Shown piece by piece: positions 35,485 to 43,906 of a stretch of DNA of 64,000 nucleotides. The position numbers were made by a program, and so were the translations under genes. The notes beneath the pieces were generated by a model. The model was not told the DNA's origin, did not search any database, and was given only the letters and a program-made list of their open reading frames with translations. This DNA is from DATENM01 sp045807725 (GTDB lineage: Bacteria; Acidobacteriota; Blastocatellia; UBA7656). Location: contig JBJMGV010000006.1 of the NCBI GenBank assembly GCA_045807725.1, forward strand, positions 48,890 to 112,889. Reading direction: 5' to 3'. Each line of letters begins with the position of its first letter. The stretch's first letter is position 1.

Positions 35485-37053
35485 TCACATAACATCCATA
35501 ACCGGGAGAACCAATTTTTTGCGCCGGTTAAACTCTTCGTCTTGAGCCGAAAGCTTGAGGCTCTTCGGCAATGGCGCGAGATCGATATCGTAATACTTTC
35601 GGCGCAAGTGCTGATAGTCCCTGGCGGTATCGAGGCGGAACCGGTAGATCCCTCCATCCATGGGATGCAGGCCCTGGCCGACCGCTAAGCGGACAAAGAA
35701 ACTGTCGCGGTATGCCCCTACCGCTCTTTCCCAGCCGCCTTTCCATTCACGGTTGAGCTTCTTTATTCGCCGGTAGGTTTCCGAGACACTGTAGAATTGC
35801 TTGTAGCAATCAAACAGCAATCGATGCAGGCGCTTTTTGCTTAGATTTGGATGTGTCCAATTTAGCCGGCTGGCGTCAAAGCGGTCCAGGTTCATCTCGG
35901 TGATGAGACCTGCCGCCAAGAACTCATCATATTGTTCCGTTCCGGGAATGGGACACAAGATGTAATACCACGCCACGTCCGGAGCGAGGTCCAGAAGCAC
36001 TCGCTGATGCTCCAAGATACTATCCTCGGTATCGTCCTCAAAGCCGATCATGTTGGAAAAGTGAACTTGAATGCCGTTCGCGTGGCACAGGCGGACGAGG
36101 CCTGCATAATCCTCCGGATGGTTATGGGCCTTGTGCATCTTCAGGAGCGTTCGGCGATCAAAACTCTCGGCTCCCAAAAAGATGTGCGCACATCCCGCGC
36201 GAGCCATGAGTTCGATCAGCGCAGCTTGTTTGAACACCTGTGTATCACACTGAGCAAAGAACGGCAGATTGATCTCCTCATCAATCATCGCCTGCAACAG
36301 CTCCGGGGCCTCGGCGTACTTGTTGAAATTGTCCGGGGTAAAAACAATATTTCGCACGCCCGCAGCTTTCGCCCGCTTTAAGCTCTCGATGGTGATCCAG
36401 ATGGGCTGGCTCCGCACAACCTGTCCGGCAATTTTAATCACCGAACAAAACTTGCAGGCATAGGGACAGCCGCGCACCGGGTAACATCCACACGACTTGT
36501 CGAGGTATCGGCGCAAAGCTTTCTTGTCCGGCGGATTGACGATGGGTGCCTCTAGCTCTTGCTGCCAGCGCTGCTCTGTGCCGTAGACGGGTTGCAACTG
36601 GCCGTGCAAAGCATCATTTAAAATCGTTGGCAGCACCAACTCGGCCTCCGACAGAGCGAAGCTTACGCCCCTGCCCTGGAGCATGGCCGTGTCACACGTC
36701 ATGGCATGTGGCCCGCCGATGATGGCGTGGGAACCATGCTCGACAGCGTAGGCGGCTAAATCTAAAGCCCGATGAAACTGGTGGCTCTGTACGCCGACCA
36801 GCGCGACCAGATTTTCTACGTCACCGCCGTCTGGTTTCCGCAACAACTCTAGGTAGCGGAGATTCGGTTCAACGTACTCGTCAATGGTATGCACTTCAAC
36901 GGGTACACCGGCCACCTCACGGGGCGTGAGACTAGCAATGTAGTAGATGGTGCTGTTGGTCATGAAGCCTTTCCAGAATCTCTCGACTAAACCGCTAGGG
37001 TTGTATTTGGAAGGCTTGATAACGACGACGCGAAGCTTGGATGGGTAGATCAC
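35485..37053 (-). CDS. B12-binding-type radical SAM protein
   Basis: A 522-residue enzyme. Residues 1-160 look like a cobalamin-binding-type Rossmann region (VALVGVQSHQFHRALDLAAY, IIGGPHAMTCDTAML). The radical SAM core starts with CPYACKFC, whose three Cys hold the 4Fe-4S cluster, and has the following GVRNIVFTPDNF and HIFLGAESFD segments. GTG at 37053 has GAGGGG upstream. The substrate is not known. The gene is visibly more AT-rich than the flanking core genes and stands alone between a gap with no recognisable feature (35217-35484) and transposase remnants, which points to transfer. Confidence 0.85.
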   Translation of the reverse strand: MIYPSKLRVVVIKPSKYNPSGLVERFWKGFMTNSTIYYIASLTPREVAGVPVEVHTIDEYVEPNLRYLELLRKPDGGDVENLVALVGVQSHQFHRALDLAAYAVEHGSHAIIGGPHAMTCDTAMLQGRGVSFALSEAELVLPTILNDALHGQLQPVYGTEQRWQQELEAPIVNPPDKKALRRYLDKSCGCYPVRGCPYACKFCSVIKIAGQVVRSQPIWITIESLKRAKAAGVRNIVFTPDNFNKYAEAPELLQAMIDEEINLPFFAQCDTQVFKQAALIELMARAGCAHIFLGAESFDRRTLLKMHKAHNHPEDYAGLVRLCHANGIQVHFSNMIGFEDDTEDSILEHQRVLLDLAPDVAWYYILCPIPGTEQYDEFLAAGLITEMNLDRFDASRLNWTHPNLSKKRLHRLLFDCYKQFYSVSETYRRIKKLNREWKGGWERAVGAYRDSFFVRLAVGQGLHPMDGGIYRFRLDTARDYQHLRRKYYDIDLAPLPKSLKLSAQDEEFNRRKKLVLPVMDVM

Positions 37054-37331
37054 AATTTCCCCTCATCGAAGACTAATTCTGTCCACTTAGGAATTAACAT
37101 TGATCGTATTGTATCTTCACGAAGGGAATTCCCCAAGTCCCAGTCGGGTTTGGACATTGGACAATGGTGGACGCGGATTTCGATATAACTTATAAATGAG
37201 TTTTTTATAGCGGTTATTCGCTCTGAGAAGTTTTGTGGAAAGCGCGCGCGCTTTCCCTCTCACGAAAGTGAAAGGGGCGTGAAGGCGTCAGCGTTCCGAT
37301 GGCCGCCATCATCCGCCGCCTCGAAAAGCGC

Positions 37332-37550
37332 CTATCGAATTGAGGATTGAATATTTCTGGGCTTGCTTGTGGGCTTCGCCCCCTTCGGGTCATGCCTGTC
37401 GTAGCCGAGGTGATGGGTGAACTCGGCCTGCATAGCGCGTTCGAGGATGGCTTTGGTGAGTTGCTTCAGGAGGCCGTTCTCGCCGAGAATGTCTTCGGGC
37501 TTCTGGTTGTCTTTCAGGAGATGATCGAGCAAGGCGTCATTGATAGTCAT
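37332..37550 (-). pseudogene. IS256-family transposase, N-terminal remnant
   Basis: The first ~57 residues (MTINDALLDHLLKDNQKPED, then LTKAILERAMQAEFTHHLGYD) are a clear N-terminus of a mutator-type (IS256) transposase, which is normally about 400 residues. Reading then runs into unrelated sequence and stops. The segment 37590-37625 upstream, with GGTTTGTGTAAATGG on the minus strand, resembles the end of such an element. The DDE catalytic part is missing, so it cannot move itself. Confidence 0.88.
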
Positions 37551-37712
37551 AGCGATTCTTTCGAGTGGGTAATCACTCTACTGAGCTATGGCCATTTACA
37601 CAAACCTCCGCACACCCTCCCTCATGGCTAAAAATAAGCATGCAATCGAGGTGATAGGGGAGCATGAGCCAAGCCCGGACACGGAAGGGAAAAGGCTATC
37701 CCAAGAAGGACG

Positions 37713-38864
37713 ATGAACAAGATAAATCGGCGTAACTTCCTTCGCAGCACACTGGCGACCACTGCCTTTCTAACGGTGGCACGGTCAAACCCATTTGCTG
37801 CCGGCTTCAATACTGAACGCCATTTTGCACCTGTCAGAGTGGAGCGTGACCGAATCATCCGTGAGGTCGTCGGCCTGCGACCTTATCGCGCCGAAGGCTT
37901 TGTCGTTGACGCAGAGCGCCTCGGCGGGAAACTCCTGATTCATAATTACGGCCACGGCGGCGCAGGCATCACCCTTTCTTGGGGAACGGCGTCGCTGGCT
38001 CTGGATTTCGCGCGGGACTTTCTATCTGCGCGAGTCACTCGCGCCCAACGCAGTCGCCGCTCGGCGACTCATCGACACTTTGCCGTTCTCGGGTCCGGCG
38101 TCAACGGCCTCTCAACCGCGCGTCTTCTGCAACGTCGTTTTCAGGATGGTCCGGGAACAGTGACCATCTATGCGAAAGACCTGCCCCCCGAGACGACTTC
38201 AAACATCGCTGGGGGATTCTGGTCGCCTACATCAGTCTACGATCCCCAAGCTGCGTCAACGAAGTTTACCGAACAGTTTCGCCTTGCGTGCCGACTCTCC
38301 AACCGCGCCTTTCAACTGCTCGTCGGCCCAGAGTACGGCGTACGCTGGATAGATACTTTTGAACTCTACCGCAACGAAGCGTCACTCGCTCGCGAATTGA
38401 CCGGCGGCAATGATCTCTACCCGCAGCAGGAGGTCCACCGAGACCCAGAGCATTACTTCGGTTTTCCTTATGTCCGCCAGTACAGCACGATGCTCATCGA
38501 GCCGCCGGTTTATCTCAACGCGCTGTTGCGCGATTTCTATATCGCCGGTGGCAAGTTGGTGGTTAAGGAATTCCGCAATCGCGAAGAGATTATGCATCTG
38601 CCTGAGCCGGTCATCTTCAACTGTACCGGCTTAGGCGCCCGTGCGCTGTTTGGCGATGAGAACCTCGGTCCGGTGCGTGGCCAGTTGGAAGTGCTGTTAC
38701 CACAGCCCGAGATTGATTACTGCTATCTAGGGGGCGGGTACATGTTCCCGCGCCGAGACGGAATTATTCTGGGCGGCACTTTTGATCACGACGACTGGTC
38801 TCTCGCACCAAGGCCGGAACAGGCGACGCAAATCCTCGAAGCCCATGCGAAGATCATGAGGTAG
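37713..38864 (+). CDS. D-amino-acid-oxidase-like FAD oxidoreductase, permuted, Tat-exported
   Basis: A 383-residue protein with a twin-arginine-like start (NRRNFLRSTLATTAFL). The motifs that close ordinary D-amino-acid oxidases come first: GLRPYR at 54-59 and HNYGHGG at 77-83. The FAD Rossmann motif (VLGSGVNGLSTARLL) follows at 125-140, where ordinary family members begin. The order is therefore permuted, with the substrate and FAD parts both present. It probably oxidises an amino acid or amine outside the cytoplasm. The last residues and the TAG stop fall in sequence belonging to the adjoining IS66-like remnant, so a few natural C-terminal residues may have been replaced. Confidence 0.85.
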   Translation: MNKINRRNFLRSTLATTAFLTVARSNPFAAGFNTERHFAPVRVERDRIIREVVGLRPYRAEGFVVDAERLGGKLLIHNYGHGGAGITLSWGTASLALDFARDFLSARVTRAQRSRRSATHRHFAVLGSGVNGLSTARLLQRRFQDGPGTVTIYAKDLPPETTSNIAGGFWSPTSVYDPQAASTKFTEQFRLACRLSNRAFQLLVGPEYGVRWIDTFELYRNEASLARELTGGNDLYPQQEVHRDPEHYFGFPYVRQYSTMLIEPPVYLNALLRDFYIAGGKLVVKEFRNREEIMHLPEPVIFNCTGLGARALFGDENLGPVRGQLEVLLPQPEIDYCYLGGGYMFPRRDGIILGGTFDHDDWSLAPRPEQATQILEAHAKIMR

Positions 38865-39094
38865 TCACGGATGCCCTTTTCTGTGCGGCTTCCTCCGATG
38901 ACTCTGCGCAGCCTTACAAACGCTTTAACTGCGTGCTCGGCGTTGTTGTTATTCCAGGGGACGCCATTATAATCAAGAAATGTAACAAGCTTCTCCCTGT
39001 TCTTGTTAAATCGCTCCTTCCATTTGATTCCTATTTCGCTTCTATAAATTCTGGCGGAGAGGCCATTGTAGAATCGTTTCCGCTTCTCCTTCTT
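38858..39094 (-). pseudogene. IS66-family transposase, C-terminal remnant
   Basis: On the minus strand the frame reads IYRSEIGIKWKERFNKNREK, then WNNNNAEHAVKAFVRLRRVI and GGSRTEKGIRDYL. This is the conserved C-terminal block of IS66-type transposases, with the catalytic-region Glu in NNAEHA. It is open for about 78 codons, with a stop upstream and no start, so only a fragment remains. It abuts the 3' end of the amino-acid-oxidase-like gene and is noticeably AT-rich. Confidence 0.85.
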
Positions 39095-39155
39095 CTATGG
39101 TTCCGATGGCAATGGTTTCCTCCGGCGGTCGCTGTAGTAGACAGTCACTCATCCA

Positions 39156-39200
39156 GAGGCCGTTCGAGTGGCCGCCCTCTGCGGCCACTCGAACGGCCTC
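39156..39200. repeat. Perfect 20-bp inverted repeat
   Basis: GAGGCCGTTCGAGTGGCCGC and its exact complement are separated by the 5-nt loop CCTCT. It lies at the convergent junction between the IS66-like remnant and the small His-rich gene. It could be a terminator without a U-tract or part of an element end. Confidence 0.7.
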
Positions 39201-39399
39201 ATCGGGGAAGAACATGAAGGGCCTCTTCCATGTAGTGGTCGGCTGCTGCTACTGCCGCCGCCGGACTGCTGCCGTTCTGACGTGCGCTCAGGTAGGGCGC
39301 GTACCAGTCCCACCAGTGGTGCTCGGCGTGCGTCTTCTCGAAATGGTCGTGGTGCTGCGCCGTCTCGCGGAGGAGCTCTGCAAGGGTCGCGATGTCCAT
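39199..39399 (-). CDS. Small His-rich conserved protein next to VOC protein
   Basis: A 66-residue protein with a remarkable His/Trp cluster, TAQHHDHFEKTHAEHHWWDW, in its middle. I recall similar short proteins beside glyoxalase/bleomycin-resistance (VOC) genes, but no function is known to me. The clustered His residues suggest metal binding. The ATG at 39399 has GAGG 9 nt upstream. An alternative ATG at 39417 overlaps the VOC stop as ATGA, so translation is coupled in either case. Its stop lies in the perfect hairpin. Confidence 0.7.
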   Translation of the reverse strand: MDIATLAELLRETAQHHDHFEKTHAEHHWWDWYAPYLSARQNGSSPAAAVAAADHYMEEALHVLPR

Positions 39400-39413
39400 A
39401 GCTCGTGCCCTCG

Positions 39414-39890
39414 TCATTTCCACTCGCGTCCGGGGAGCCGCGTCGTGATCTCCTGGAGCAGCCAGCCGTTCCCGTCCGGGTCTTCAAACGAGGCGAACGA
39501 GAAGTATGTACGACCTTCCGGGTCGCGCCCGCTGATGCGCGGGGTTTTGCTAAAAGGGCCGCCGGCGTAGTGGAAGACCTCGCTCACCTCGACGCCACGG
39601 GCGATGAGGTCGGCGCGGGCGGCGTCGATGTCGTCGACGGCGAGGACTAGGCTGTCGGCCAGGCCGGGCGTGGCCGTCCTGATTCCCTTGCCGAAGATGA
39701 TCGAGGTCCCTGAGTTGTGCGGCGTCATCTGCACGATGCGGAAGTCGTCGCCCGCTGTGATGTCGCCGTCGAACCGCCAGCCGAGATTCTCGTAAAACGC
39801 CTTCGCGCGGTCGATGTCGGAAACGCCGATCATCACGACTTCGAGCTTCATGTCGACCGGTTCGGCTTTTGCAACTATTTTCGTTACCAT
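39414..39890 (-). CDS. VOC family (glyoxalase/bleomycin-resistance-like) protein
   Basis: A 158-residue protein with two beta-alpha-beta-beta-beta VOC modules: VVMIGVSDIDRAKAFYENLG, then LVLAVDDIDAARADLIARG and FEDPDGNGWLLQEI. Family members are dioxygenases, isomerases or antibiotic-binding proteins; the type cannot be settled here. AGAGGAGGAG lies just before the ATG at 39890. It is followed by the small His-rich gene with coupled translation. Confidence 0.88.
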   Translation of the reverse strand: MVTKIVAKAEPVDMKLEVVMIGVSDIDRAKAFYENLGWRFDGDITAGDDFRIVQMTPHNSGTSIIFGKGIRTATPGLADSLVLAVDDIDAARADLIARGVEVSEVFHYAGGPFSKTPRISGRDPEGRTYFSFASFEDPDGNGWLLQEITTRLPGREWK

Positions 39891-40076
39891 AACTCCTCCT
39901 CTGAGTTTCGAGTTTTTGTTGAAGAGCACTTCTTGCCGCATTCAGAAACTGCAACAGTCTTCAGGCGATCCATACTTGCCTCCCTCCGAAACAGAATCGT
40001 CATACGGATTCATCGCTAGAAGTGCAGTGAGATGCTTGATGTATGTCACGTTTACTCTGGCCCGTCTCCGACGCGC

Positions 40077-40649
40077 TCACCGTTTCGGATATTTCGTGAA
40101 GACGAAGTCGCGCGTTTTCACAACCGTATGGCAACCGTGACAAGTCTTTGCGAACGTGGGGCTGTCGCCGAACGCCTTCCATGTGTCGGACGCCGCGTCG
40201 TACCTGAACGTGGCGTACCCCCATCCGTTCGTATCCTGGAATCGCTTCGAGTCCTTCAACATGAACGACACCTCCATTAGCGCTCCAGGCACGGTCGCGC
40301 CATAAGGCAACGCCGGGTCACGGCGCTTCTGCCATTCGATCTTGGCCATCGCCGCGCCGTCGGGAACGGATTCGCCGTTGACCGGGATGCCCTGGCTGTA
40401 CGCCTTGATCATCAAGGGGTTTCCCAGGATCGACTTGATGCACCCGGGCTCCGGCGACGAACCACATCCGCTGGCGTCGTCGGGCTGGCTAGAGGCGATC
40501 ATCTGCCACGCCTCGTAACCTTTGAATTCCGAAAACGCAATCCCGTTTAACGTTTTCAGGGTGAAACGGTCCTGCGCCGCGGGCGCGATGCCGACGGCGA
40601 AGAGTGATGCCGAGGCGATCACCATTAATGCGATGTACTGACGCTTCAT
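40077..40649 (-). CDS. Cytochrome P460 family protein
   Basis: A 190-residue exported haem protein with signal peptide MKRQYIALMVIASASLFAVG and the C-terminal haem motif CHGCH (TCHGCHTVVKTRDFVFTKYP). Cytochromes P460 oxidise hydroxylamine in ammonia oxidisers; many relatives outside that group have unknown roles, so the reaction is not certain. The family's Lys-haem cross-link cannot be confirmed by eye. AAAGGAGG lies 9 nt before the ATG. A shorter remnant of the same family is at 43725-43862. Confidence 0.88.
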   Translation of the reverse strand: MKRQYIALMVIASASLFAVGIAPAAQDRFTLKTLNGIAFSEFKGYEAWQMIASSQPDDASGCGSSPEPGCIKSILGNPLMIKAYSQGIPVNGESVPDGAAMAKIEWQKRRDPALPYGATVPGALMEVSFMLKDSKRFQDTNGWGYATFRYDAASDTWKAFGDSPTFAKTCHGCHTVVKTRDFVFTKYPKR

Positions 40650-40691
40650 TTCAACACCTCCTTTGGAGAGCTAGGCCGCTTCACTGGACGA

Positions 40692-40844
40692 TTACTTGAG
40701 CAGCGTGAAAAGCGGCTTCACCTTTTCGACGGCATACGTGGCGAGCCCCGCCGCGTTGCCGCTGCCGACGTTCTTAACCGCGTGGATCGTTCTGGCCGGG
40801 GTGAACACCACGTCCGCCCGTCGAGGCGTCGGCGTCGATCTGAA
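40692..40844 (-). pseudogene. Cupin-domain protein, 3' fragment
   Basis: The minus-strand frame reads ADVVFTPARTIHAVKNVGSG, then NAAGLATYAVEKVKPLFTLLK before the stop. This is the second half of a small cupin (metal-binding His in TIHAVKN). A stop lies upstream and there is no start. The rest of the 538-bp gap (40650-41187) is non-coding and carries the short repeat at 40962-40995. Confidence 0.7.
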
Positions 40845-40961
40845 CTCCTAGCCGTTGTTGAAGAACACTCCTTGCTATTTTTAGTGTCCTCTTCATCTAC
40901 TAACCGTCGGCTCGTTTATCTCTTCTGAGGCTTCAGAGTATGAACTTTCGGAGCAAGCAAC

Positions 40962-40995
40962 ACATCACGAAATCGAATGGTTTTTCGCTACCACT
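40962..40995. repeat. 34-bp intergenic repeat, copy A, ending in TACCACT
   Basis: It starts ACATCACGA, continues AATGGTTTTT and ends GCTACCACT. It matches 30 of 34 bases of copy B at 45953-45986. The terminal TACCACT heptamer is also one half of the palindrome at 50438-50453. It may be a shared regulator site or a duplicated intergenic segment. Confidence 0.6.
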
Positions 40996-41187
40996 TTCAA
41001 GGGGCTTGTGACATCCCCATATAGAGGTACTGGTGATCCATTGGCAATTGTGAGCCTCAGAAAGCGGCGGCGCTGATGATTAGCCTCTTCGGCCATTTGA
41101 TCTGTCTCCGAGCAAACTCAAAGCGAAGTTGCCGTATAGGAAGCGGGAAGGCGGCGCGCACTTGATTGCGCCTCCTACTTTCTCCAA

Positions 41188-42570
41188 CTAACGCAATAAC
41201 CTAAATGCCGCTCGGAGTTCTTCGGCGAAGAGTTCCGGCTGCTCCCACGCGGCGAAGTGTCCGCCCTTGCCGACCTCGTGGAAGTAGATCAAGTTGCGAT
41301 AGGCGCGCCTGGCCCATGTCTCAGGGGCGCGGTACACGTCCTCCGGAAAGACGGTAATGGCCACCGGCAGCGAAATCTCGCCGGTCTTTTGCGCAGCCGC
41401 ACTTGTAACGCTCCGTCCGCCGTTCTCCCAGTACAACCGCGCTGACGAGGTCGCGCTGTTTGTCAGCCAGTACAGCGTGATGTTGTCGAGTACGTCATCT
41501 TTCGTCGGCGACTCTTCGGGGTCAGCGCCGTAGGCCCACCGCGCGAAGCCTGGATGCACGAGGATCCACGCCGCGAGGCCAGCCGGTGAGTCCGTCGCGC
41601 CGTAGCCGACCGTCTGCGGGCGCGCCGTCATCATCGTGAAGTAGGCCGAGCTGTTCTTTCTGCGGTAGGCATCGAGCGCGTCGAACACGGCGCGTTCCTT
41701 TTCGGAGAGTCCCGCCGGCGCGGGTCCTCCAGCAGCCAGCGCCGCACCCACCTCCGGCGGTACGGTCGCCGGCAGATTGATGTGGATGCCGAGCAATCCC
41801 ACGGGCGCTTGGCGCGCCATCGCACTGGAGATGGGGGTGCCCCAGTCGCCGCCTTGGGCGACGTAGCGGGTGTACCCGAGACGCCTCATCAACTCCGCCC
41901 AGGCTCGCGCGATGTGGTCGGGGTCCCAGCCGGTGCCGGTCGGCTTGCCGGAGAAGCCGTAACCCGGCAAGGATGGGATGACAACGTCAAAAGCGTCCTC
42001 GGCGTTGCCTCCATGCGCGGTCGGATCCGTGAGCGGACCGATGACCTTGAGTTGCTCGATGACAGACCCCGGCCAGCCGTGCGTGATGATCACCGGGAGC
42101 GCATTCTTGTGACGAGAGCGAACGTGGATGAAGTGAATGTCAACTCCGTCTATGGTGGTCACAAACTGCGGCAAGGCATTCAGCCTCGCTTCCGCCTTAC
42201 GCCAGTCGTAGCCGCTGCCCCAGTACCGAACCAGTTCCTGTAGCCTGGCCAACTGCACGCCCTGTGACTGATCGGCGATAGTTTCCTTGTCGGGCCACCG
42301 CGTGGCAGCGATGCGCCGGCGGAGGTCGTCGAGCGCTTCTTGCGGGACGTTGATGTGAAAGGGCCGGATCGCGCCGTCTTCGACTGTCCCCACCACGGCA
42401 ATCTTCTGAGGCGGCGCACTGCTCTGGGCCGATTGCTGTGCGAGCACGGCAGCGGACGATGCCAGAGACACCGTTGCCGCAAAGAGCACGACGAGCAGTT
42501 GCGAGAACAGGCCGAGGGCACCTGTGGCGCGGGCTTTAGTGGTCTGCAATACTTTTTTAAATTCAATCAT
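41188..42570 (-). CDS. Epoxide hydrolase family protein, exported
   Basis: A 460-residue protein. A signal or anchor segment lies at 20-45. Residues 65-175 are the EHN-type N-terminal domain of microsomal-like epoxide hydrolases (FHINVPQEALDDLRRRIAAT, RWPDKE). The catalytic alpha/beta domain follows, with HGWPGS forming the oxyanion region, nucleophile Asp242 in GGDWGTP and a late His in GKGGHFAAWEQP. It would open epoxides by adding water. The start ATG at 42570 lies 24 bp after the upstream hydrolase gene, so both are probably cotranscribed. Confidence 0.9.
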   Translation of the reverse strand: MIEFKKVLQTTKARATGALGLFSQLLVVLFAATVSLASSAAVLAQQSAQSSAPPQKIAVVGTVEDGAIRPFHINVPQEALDDLRRRIAATRWPDKETIADQSQGVQLARLQELVRYWGSGYDWRKAEARLNALPQFVTTIDGVDIHFIHVRSRHKNALPVIITHGWPGSVIEQLKVIGPLTDPTAHGGNAEDAFDVVIPSLPGYGFSGKPTGTGWDPDHIARAWAELMRRLGYTRYVAQGGDWGTPISSAMARQAPVGLLGIHINLPATVPPEVGAALAAGGPAPAGLSEKERAVFDALDAYRRKNSSAYFTMMTARPQTVGYGATDSPAGLAAWILVHPGFARWAYGADPEESPTKDDVLDNITLYWLTNSATSSARLYWENGGRSVTSAAAQKTGEISLPVAITVFPEDVYRAPETWARRAYRNLIYFHEVGKGGHFAAWEQPELFAEELRAAFRLLR

Positions 42571-42594
42571 GATATTTTTTCCCTGCTGAAAGAA

Positions 42595-43644
42595 TCAGTA
42601 ACCATCAACTTCGATGACAGCTTCAGCAAACGCGCGCGGCGCTTCCTGCGGCAGGTTGTGCCCGACGCCGCCCCTGATGATTCGATGTGCGTACTTGCCT
42701 GAGAATTTCTTGACGTAGGAACTGGCGTCCGGGTGCGGCGCGCCATTGGCGTCGCCTTCAAGGGTGATGGTGGGTACGGTGATGACCGGGCCTCCGGCGA
42801 GCCGCTTCTCAAGCGCGTCATACTTCGACTCGCCTGCGGCCAGGCCGAGCCGCCAGCGGTAGTTGTGAATCACAATGCTCACGTGATCCGGGTTGTCGAA
42901 CGACGCCGCCGTGCGCTCGAACGCCGCCTCGTCGAAGCGCCATCGCGGCGAAGCGAGTTGCCAGATGAGCTTATTAAAATCGTGCCGGTACTTTTCGTAG
43001 CCGGCGCGGCCACGTTCCGTCGCGAAATAGAATTGATACCACCATTCCAGTTCGGACTTCGGCGGCAACGGCATCTTGTTGGCTTCGGAGTTGCCGATCA
43101 GATAACCGCTCACGGAGACGAGCGCCTTCGAGCGTTCGGGCCAGAGCGCCGCGATGATGTTGGCCGTCCGCGCGCCCCAATCAAAACCGCCGATGATGGC
43201 CTTCCCAATCTTGAGCGCGTCCATCAAATTGATGATGTCGAGAGCGACTGCCGACTGTTGGCCATTGCGAAAAGTCTCATCGGATAGAAAGCGTGTAGTG
43301 CCAGAGCCACGCAGGTAGGGGATGATGACCCGGTAGCCCTTCGCTGCCAGTAGTGGCGCGACCTCAACATAGCTGTGAATGTCATAAGGCCACCCGTGCA
43401 GAAGAATCACCGCAGGCCCATTGGCAGGGCCGGCTTCAGCGTATCCGACGTTGAGCAGGCCAGCATTGATCTGCTTCAGCGCGCCGAACGACGTGTGCGT
43501 TCCCGGCTTGATCGCGGGCAGGGCCGGCTTCCGCTCATTGGGTTTTGCTTTCGCAGAATCGATCATGCCGACCTGCGCGGCGGCAATGGTCTTGACCACA
43601 GTGACAACAAAGCGGCGGCGATTATGGTTGAATTCTTCGGGCAT
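42595..43644 (-). CDS. Alpha/beta hydrolase with Asp nucleophile, exported
   Basis: A 349-residue hydrolase with a twin-arginine-like start (NRRRFVVTVVKTIAAAQ). HGWPYDIHSY gives the oxyanion region, Asp155 in GGFDWGAR is the likely nucleophile, and GGVGHNLPQE holds the His. The Asp nucleophile and the cap-domain sequence point to the epoxide-hydrolase/haloalkane-dehalogenase branch, not to esterases. It precedes the epoxide hydrolase gene. Confidence 0.88.
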   Translation of the reverse strand: MPEEFNHNRRRFVVTVVKTIAAAQVGMIDSAKAKPNERKPALPAIKPGTHTSFGALKQINAGLLNVGYAEAGPANGPAVILLHGWPYDIHSYVEVAPLLAAKGYRVIIPYLRGSGTTRFLSDETFRNGQQSAVALDIINLMDALKIGKAIIGGFDWGARTANIIAALWPERSKALVSVSGYLIGNSEANKMPLPPKSELEWWYQFYFATERGRAGYEKYRHDFNKLIWQLASPRWRFDEAAFERTAASFDNPDHVSIVIHNYRWRLGLAAGESKYDALEKRLAGGPVITVPTITLEGDANGAPHPDASSYVKKFSGKYAHRIIRGGVGHNLPQEAPRAFAEAVIEVDGY

Positions 43645-43724
43645 TACCTGTCTCTCCCCTGCCTGACATCTCGGTGTTGTGAAACTTTCTGAGACTCACG
43701 ACGCTGGCCAACCACCTTCGGCAT

Positions 43725-43862
43725 TCAAGGCGCGTAACGGGTGAAGACCAGATCGCGGGCCTCTATCTTCGCGTGGCAGGCAAAGCAGGTGTTGAGCGCC
43801 GCCTCGTCGGCAGGCTTGCCGTCCTTATCGAACTGAGTTACGTACTTGAGAGTGTTGCGCAT
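43725..43862 (-). pseudogene. Cytochrome P460 remnant, 45 residues with CxxCH
   Basis: It reads MRNTLKYVTQFDKDGKPADE, then NTCFACHAKIEARDLVFTRY, which is the C-terminal haem end of a cytochrome P460 such as the one at 40077-40649. AAAGGAG is correctly placed before its ATG, but the signal peptide and the body of the protein are missing. This looks like an internal deletion that joined a gene start to its 3' end. Without export the haem could not be attached, so function is doubtful. Confidence 0.72.
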
Positions 43863-43906
43863 GACGGATTCTCCTTTCACATACGTTTGCGACAACTCCG
43901 TTCTTA

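Noticed and set aside
40077..40649. Cytochrome P460 considered as evidence for ammonia oxidation
   Set aside because: P460-family proteins are widespread in non-nitrifiers, and no amo or hao genes are in the window.
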